This document shows positions 57,782 to 64,000 of a stretch of 64,000 nucleotides of DNA, piece by piece (position 1 is the first letter of the stretch; the number at the start of each line of letters is the position of its first letter). Below the pieces are notes generated by a model. The model worked only from the letters and a program-made list of their open reading frames with translations, had not been told where the DNA came from and did not search any database. The translations under genes and the position numbers were made by a program. The stretch spans positions 1,054,001-1,118,000 of the forward strand of contig JAQSEB010000041.1 in NCBI GenBank assembly GCA_030063045.1. Direction: 5' to 3'. This DNA is from Pratylenchus scribneri. Lineage: Eukaryota; Nematoda; Chromadorea; Rhabditida; Pratylenchidae.

Positions 57782-59400
57782 GTAATCATAAGCTCATATT
57801 CAAAAGTTTCTTATCACCGGAAGAAAATGAATCGTCGAAGTTTGCCAGCCGAATTATTGAACGAACTCTGTTTGGTTCATTGCCATTCGAAAATGCATTT
57901 GGGCTTTTAATCAAAATGGCCAATGGCCTTTTGGCAAGAAATATACTAAAGATGTTCAGCGTCATTAAAGAGGTTGAATATTTATGCAGACAATAAAAAT
58001 AATAAATTGATTTTTTAGCCAGTGAAGAATAATAAATTGAATGCAGATGATGGTGGACCGAAATTGGACGTTTCCGAAGGAGGATATTTGGTCGCTCATT
58101 CTGGACCACGACGTGAAAACTTAAAATGGAATATGTTTAAAGAATAATTTTTTAGGGTTCAGCTGCATTCGAACAATTTTGCCGATCCCATCATTCATCG
58201 AAGGAGCTGTTTTGCCAATCCCAGCTTTCATGAAGGGCATCAACAAGCCAATAATTGCATTCTACTTTGAGGCACAAATTGTTGAAAACGAATCAAAGTA
58301 ATTTGATTTTGCAATTTTATTGAAAAATGATAAATTTAAAAATTAAATTTATGAGTTCCAAAAATACAGATTTATCATTTGACCAATAATTATTCATTGT
58401 TCAGGACTTGCCGGGTGGCCATTGGATTCTGTTGCCATCAATTTCCATTGGAAGGAAAATGTCTTGGATATGTGGAAAATTCATTTGGAATCTGGAACAA
58501 ACAGGGAATTCATGTAGAAGGAATGCAAAGAAAATTCAACAACGTTAATGGATACTTATTCAACAAAGGGGATGTGATAGGCATTGGAATAATTCTTCAG
58601 CCCAATTCGGGCGTGCAATGCTTTGCAGCATTCAATGGCAAATTGCTCGGTAAACGAATAAAATATTTTCAAAATTACCGTATTTATTCTATTAGAAGTC
58701 CAGTCTAGTGGAAGCCCACTCTCTAATAGAAGCCCATCCTAGGGAACCTCTGAAAATTATAAGCCCACTCTCTAATAAGCCTACCGTTCAAAAAAATTTT
58801 CCTTCCTTAATCTTTTAATTCTATAAATATGTTCTGCTGAATGGTAGAAACATTTTCTGATTAGTAAAAAAAATGATCTAAAAATTTTTAAATCATAAAA
58901 ACATGAGCTGATCTGTAAAAGTAAACTTGTTTTGAATTTTAAAAACATGTTTCGACTTTCGAGCCATTAAAAACTAAAAACATGGTTGATTCAGAAATAC
59001 ATTTTTTGATTTGTAAATTTTATAAAATTTTTGTAAAACAGATTTTAATTCTTAAAAATATATTATGATTTGTTGGAAATTTATCGAATAAAGTTTTTTC
59101 TCGCTTTTTATCTCCCTGAAATTTATAAGCCCGGTTTCTAATATAAACCCACCTTAGAAAGGTTCTGAAACTTATAAGCCCATGGGCTTCTAATAGAATA
59201 AAAATGGTATTAATTGAAAATGCGCATTTTACGCTGCTGGATAAAATATTTTTAATTCAGGGAAGGCAAAATTACCACCAACATTTGCTAATATTCCACT
59301 TTTTACCGCGGCAACACTGGTCGATTCAGGCGATTCCGTTCATGTGAATTTTGGCAAACAAGGATGGCAATTTAAGGAGTTCCAAAGTGTTCTTGAATAA
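57782..59400 (+). CDS. SPRY-domain protein, copy 1 (5' end not found)
   Basis: The exons are 57782-57972, 58019-58112, 58156-58297, 58405-58649 and 59261-59400, with matching phases; about 270 residues to the stop at 59400. The first part is helical (FGSLPFENAFGLLIKMANGL). The SPRY domain follows: FYFEAQIVENES, TCRVAIGFCCHQFPLEG, CLGYVENSFGIWN, FNKGDVIGIGIILQPNSGVQ, FAAFNGKLLG and HVNFGKQGWQF. SPRY domains bind protein partners; in cyst nematodes related secreted proteins are effectors, but no signal peptide is visible here. I find no start codon in frame before 57782; the MULE ends only 137 bp upstream, so its insertion may have separated or destroyed the 5' exon. Relative to copy 2 there is a 2-nt difference in the first exon that changes the reading frame of its beginning. 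Confidence 0.82.
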
Positions 59401-59577
59401 TTGAGAAATGAAGAAGAGAAAGGCAGAAAAAACGAAGATGGAATAATTGAGGAAAGGCAGAAAAAACGAAAATGGTTCATTTTTAATTAATTTCATGCTT
59501 AATTCCCAATTATATTTTTTAATCTTTGTTGAACATTCACCTTTATTCAATCTGTTTTTTTTTCCACATTCATCATT

Positions 59578-59690
59578 CCCTTTATAATCTGGCTATATTT
59601 CCCTTTATAATCTGGCTATATTTCCCTTTATAATCTGGCTATATTTCCCTTTATAATCTGGCTATATTTCCCTTTATAAATTTGGCATCA
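59578..59690. repeat. Tandem repeat, 23-bp unit, five copies
   Basis: The unit is tttataatctggctatattt plus ccc. It leads directly into the 59-bp array, whose units share the ccctttt...ttttataatttgg frame, so the two are probably related. Confidence 0.9.
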
Positions 59691-61300
59691 TTCTTATTCC
59701 CTTTTTAATAATCATAATCAGGCATTCCTTCTTTTATAATTTGCCATCATTCTTATTCCCTTTTTAATAATCATAATCAGGCATTCCTTCTTTTATAATT
59801 TGGCATCATTCTCATTCCCTTTTTAATAATCATAATCAGGCATTCCTTCTTTTATAATTTGGCATCATTCTCATTCCCTTTTTAATAATCATAATCAGGC
59901 ATTCCTTCTTTTATAATTTGGCATCATTCTCATTCCCTTTTTAATAATCATAATCAGGCATTCCTTCTTTTATAATTTGCCATCATTCTTATTCCCTTTT
60001 TAATAATCATAATCAGGCATTCATTCCTTCTTTTATAATTTGGCATCATTCTTATTCCCTTTTTAATAATCATAATCAGGCATTCCTTCTTTTATAATTT
60101 GCCATCATTCTTATTCCCTTTTTAATAATCATAATCAGGCATTCATTCCTTCTTTTATAATTTGCCATCATTCTTATTCCCTTTTTAATAATCATAATCA
60201 GGCATTCCTTCTTTTATAATTTGCCATCATTCTTATTCCCTTTTTAATAATCATAATCAGGCATTCCTTCTTTTATAATTTGGCATCATTCTCATTCCCT
60301 TTTTAATAATCATAATCAGGCATTCCTTCTTTTATAATTTGGCATCATTCTCATTCCCTTTTTAATAATCATAATCAGGCATTCCTTCTTTTATAATTTG
60401 GCATCATTCTCATTCCCTTTTTAATAATCATAATCAGGCATTCCTTCTTTTATAATTTGCCATCATTCTTATTCCCTTTTTAATAATCATAATCAGGCAT
60501 TCCTTCTTTTATAATTTGGCATCATTCTTATTCCCTTTTTAATAATCATAATCAGGCATTCCTTCTTTTATAATTTGCCATCATTCTTATTCCCTTTTTA
60601 ATAATCATAATCAGGCATTCCTTCTTTTATAATTTGCCATCATTCTCATTCCCTTTTTAATAATCATAATCAGGCATTCCTTCTTTTATAATTTGGCATC
60701 ATTCTTATTCCCTTTTTAATAATCATAATCAGGCATTCCTTCTTTTATAATTTGGCATCATTCTTATTCCCTTTTTAATAATCATAATCAGGCATTCCTT
60801 CTTTTATAATTTGCCATCATTCTTATTCCCTTTTTAATAATCATAATCAGGCATTCATTCCTTCTTTTATAATTTGGCATCATTCTTATTCCCTTTTTAA
60901 TAATCATAATCAGGCATTCCTTCTTTTATAATTTGCCATCATTCTTATTCCCTTTTTAATAATCATAATCAGGCATTCATTCCTTCTTTTATAATTTGCC
61001 ATCATTCTTATTCCCTTTTTAATAATCATAATCAGGCATTCCTTCTTTTATAATTTGGCATCATTCTTATTCCCTTTTTAATAATCATAATCAGGCATTC
61101 CTTCTTTTATAATTTGGCATCATTCTCATTCCCTTTTTAATAATCATAATCAGGCATTCCTTCTTTTATAATTTGGCATCATTCTCATTCCCTTTTTAAT
61201 AATCATAATCAGGCATTCCTTCTTTTATAATTTGGCATCATTCTCATTCCCTTTTTAATAATCATAATCAGGCATTCCTTCTTTTATAATCTGGCTTCAT
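59690..61300. repeat. Tandem array, 59-bp unit, about 27 copies
   Basis: The unit contains ccctttttaataatcataat, caggcattccttctttta and taatttggcatcattctcat. Copies with an extra catt (ggcattcattccttc) occur at about 60019, 60140, 60850 and 60976. The spacing of the two pairs is about 831-836 bp, showing duplication of a 14-unit block. Confidence 0.95.
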
Positions 61301-61794
61301 TCGCTTTTTTAATTTAATACTCTGTTCACATTTTTCATTTTGGGCAAATAAAATAAATCAATTTCATCTTCATTTGCACGGGAATTTAATTTGGAGCATC
61401 TTAGTTTGAAAAAAATATTCTCCATGGTTGAAGAAAATGATATTTGTCAAATGATGTCATTTTTGTCCATTCAATGCTCAGCAATGAATAAAATTAGTTC
61501 AAATGATAAAATTCACCATTCCATCCTTTCATTCATAAATTTCCATTATTTTCCAAATGCAGAGAATTCAATTCTAATCTTCAAATGGTAATCAAAAAAA
61601 AAGATTGGGAAGGAATGCATATATGGGTAAAATTATTTGGAATGAGTATTAGATAAATTGCAAAATTTGCCAGCACACAGTAATAGCATTAAGAAAAACA
61701 AACAATAAATTTTTCATTCCCCATCAATCCACTTTATTTTACTTTAAGAAATACCGAGGTAATATGAGTAATATTTAATTTGACGAAAAAAACA

Positions 61795-62115
61795 TTGAAA
61801 ATGGTGAAAAGATTATAACGATCCAATGATTTGTCCTAGACCCCCCAAATCATATATCCAATCGACATATCCAAGATGCGTCGATTGGTATATAATTAAA
61901 ATTTGTTATGGTTTGATCAATTAACGGTTTTAAACTGTTTAAAAATCATGTGGTTCTTGTTTCAAAACTTATTGGTTAAACCTAAGCCAAATCATTATCA
62001 AACAATGCGTCTCGAAAAGTTTTATCTATTGGGTTTATGGTTTGGAGGTCTTCAATCAAAACTGTTGATTTCGCTATTTTCAATCTTTTTTCTCCATTTT
62101 CAACTTTTTTTCGCC
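61795..62115. repeat. Family C palindromic element
   Basis: The left arm (gaaaatggtgaaaagattat, aacgatccaatgatttgtcc) and the mirrored right side (gtttatggtttggaggtctt) surround an aacggttttaaactgtttaa core. Confidence 0.65.
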
Positions 62116-62896
62116 ATTTTAAATTTTCGTTTTAATATCCATTCATTTATAATCTGGGATTGGCATTTGTTGATTTCCCCTTTTTATTATTAACCCAAAG
62201 TATGGACTCCTTAAAATGATTCAATTTTGTGCATTCCCATCGAATATTTCCTATCCAAATTGTCCAAACTGTACGCCTCATTTTGCCGACAACATTTGAT
62301 AGACGCTCATTTGGCCGAAGCCTTATTTCGACTACCTAAGAATTCTGATTTTTTTTCTCTATTAAACAGTTGCAAGAATACATATGTTGGAAATTATTTT
62401 AAAACGTATTCTAGTCCGAATCATAGTTAATCCGTATCCGTATATAAAAGTCCAAATCTAATAAATAATATTATGAGATAGAAATTGGATAATATATATT
62501 TTTGAATTGTATGCAAATGCAAAATCAAAAACAAGTTTAAGTTCGGAAGTCGAATTTATAGCCACAAAATTATTAACCAAACACATTTAATTGGAAATGA
62601 ACTATTGGCCAAATAAGTCGTCGACCAAATAATCGCCCCCTTTGTCCAATCCCAATCCCTCATTGCTCCTGAAAAGGACGCCATAGCCCAGCAGCGGCGA
62701 ATTCACTCAATATCCATTCTTTTTTTTATGGCAATGGTTATTGATTATTCTCATTTTTCTTCATTTCAATTTTCCAATCTAAAAATAAAAAACAAAATTT
62801 ATCAATTAATAAATATTCATAAATTAGAAAGCTTAATTTTCAATAATTCTCTTCAAATTTCTCTCATCTCAATCATTAAAGGCAAAAGTGACAATA

Positions 62897-64000
62897 ATGG
62901 AATCCCAAATGAAGAAGGTTGATCATATTTTAATTTTTAATATTTCTTCAGTTAAAATCATCGTTTCGTTGTAAAGGATTGCCAGCCGAATTATTGAACG
63001 AACTATTTGGCTCATTGCCACTCAAAAATGCATTTGTCCTTTTGACCAAAATGGCAAATGGCCTTTTGGTAAAAAATGTTCAAAAAATGATTAATGGAAT
63101 TAAAGAGGTTGAATATTTATATGGTTACACCAAAAAAATGCCAATAAACAGTTTTTGACATCTAATAAATCAGAAACCGGTTTGAGACCCTACAAACCAT
63201 ATATCGATTTGTAGATCGCATCGAATGATATAAATATGTTTGCTTTTGGCCCGAAATTAAACAGTTTAAAACCAAAAATCGGAAATATGGTTTAAACCGT
63301 TTAACGTTAATTTTGGCCAAACCATGACAAATTATATATAATTCGACGCGTCTCGATCAGATCTACAATTGGTATAAGGTTTGTTGGGTCTAAAACCGGT
63401 TTCTGATTTATTAAAAGTCAAAAACTTTTTATTGGCATTTTTGTAGTAGCGTATTTTTATATAGAAAATTAAAAATAATAATAAATTTTTTATAGGCAAT
63501 GAAGAATAACAAATTGAATACTGAGGATTGTGGGTCAGGATTGGCAATTTCCCATGATGAACTCGTTGCTAAGCATTCTGGCCCAAATGGTAAAAATTGA
63601 AGAAAATTGGCAAAAAATTGATATAAATTTTAGAATACAATTGCATTCGAGCAGTTTCGCCGATTCCAACATTGAATTTGAAAATTAATAAACCGGGAAT
63701 TGTCTTCTACTTTGAAGTGCAAATTCTAACCACCGTGTAAAAATTTTATAATTTGTAAAATTTTTGAAAAATAATTTTAATTATTCAGGAATGGTAGCAT
63801 TAATATTGGATTTTCTGACCAACTTTTTCCATTGGAAAGAAAGTGGCTTGGATATGTGAAAAATTCAATTGGAATTGATCACTATAGAGAAATTTATATT
63901 GATAAATGCGGGACCAAATTTGGAAATGGCACAGGAGATTTCAATAAAGAGGATGTGATTGGCCTCGGAATAATCCAACAGCCAAATTCGAAATTGGAAT
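62897..64000 (+). CDS. SPRY-domain protein, copy 2 (cut by window end)
   Basis: The exons are 62897-62917, 62952-63107, 63496-63589, 63634-63736 and 63789 onward, with phases 0, 0, 1, 2 as in copy 1. It begins MESQMKK, then LPAELLNELFGSLPLKNAFV and LLTKMANGLLVKN. The SPRY part shows NCIRAVSPIPTLNLKINKPG, VFYFEVQI, FPLERKWLGYVKNSIGI and FNKEDVIGLGIIQQPNS before the window ends. It is clearly a tandem paralogue of 57782-59400: intron positions match and the protein similarity is strong across all exons. There is no obvious signal peptide. The final SPRY exon should lie just beyond 64000. Confidence 0.85.
63171..63420. repeat. Family C palindromic element
   Basis: The arms (aaatcagaaaccggtttgag and ctaaaaccggtttctgattt) are a near-perfect inverted repeat around gtttaaaccgtttaacg. 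It lies in intron 2 of SPRY copy 2. Confidence 0.75.

Larger units (their letters stand above)
59401..62896. other. Intergenic region between SPRY copies
   Basis: It consists of a 23-bp tandem (59578-59690), a 59-bp tandem array (59690-61300), a family C element (61795-62115) and AT-rich unique sequence. Short frames here start with non-ATG codons or look random. No gene is supported. Confidence 0.6.

Noticed and set aside
61391..61591. 66-codon frame between the SPRY genes
   Set aside because: The listed start is not ATG, there is no motif, and the composition matches AT-rich noncoding sequence.
62227..62430. 67-codon frame upstream of SPRY copy 2
   Set aside because: It has no ATG start and no similarity to SPRY exons or other motifs seen here.

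Overview
The window is AT-rich animal nuclear DNA and looks like a nematode, most likely a plant-parasitic tylenchid of the cyst-nematode type. Genes are split into many small exons with short AG-ended introns, same-strand genes sit 130-390 bp apart as in nematode operons, the cysteine-rich secreted protein has a nematode flavour, and two tandem SPRY genes resemble the RanBPM-like SPRY families expanded in Globodera and Heterodera. The organism call is inference. There are no bacterial features. Exon chains below were built by hand from open frames, GT/AG sites and phase matching.

Layout. 258-644 (+) is the last exon of a gene entering from the left. 1839-23630 (-) is one 27-exon gene of about 1510 residues: signal peptide, one LDLa module, a long series of cysteine modules with acidic and proline-rich spacers, and a GPI-anchor-like C-terminus. 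Its long introns are packed with palindromic MITE-like elements (families A, B, C, D) and tandem arrays, including a 2-kb array of a 22-bp unit in intron 1. 23631-26450 is the region between divergent genes, with repeats and a G22 tract.

26451-31793 (+) encodes a WW-PH-RhoGAP protein (ARHGAP12/15/27 type). It is followed closely on the same strand by an SMCR8-like DENN protein (32179-36313), an orphan 287-residue protein (36496-37603) and a Cramped/CRAMP1-like SANT protein (37878-43789). These spacings suggest a polycistronic unit. A second same-strand cluster holds a small zinc-finger-like protein (45291-45509), a 140-residue orphan (45637-46355) and mitochondrial HSP90 TRAP1 (46581-52749).

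53149-57644 is a complete Mutator-like (MULE) DNA transposon: long terminal inverted repeats, an 8-bp target-site duplication, and a multi-exon FLYWCH plus MULE transposase gene on the minus strand that carries an in-frame stop inside the FLYWCH finger. 57782-64000 (+) holds two related SPRY genes, the second cut by the window end, separated by a 1.7-kb array of a 59-bp unit. Small inverted-repeat elements, several nested, occupy introns throughout and are the dominant structural theme.
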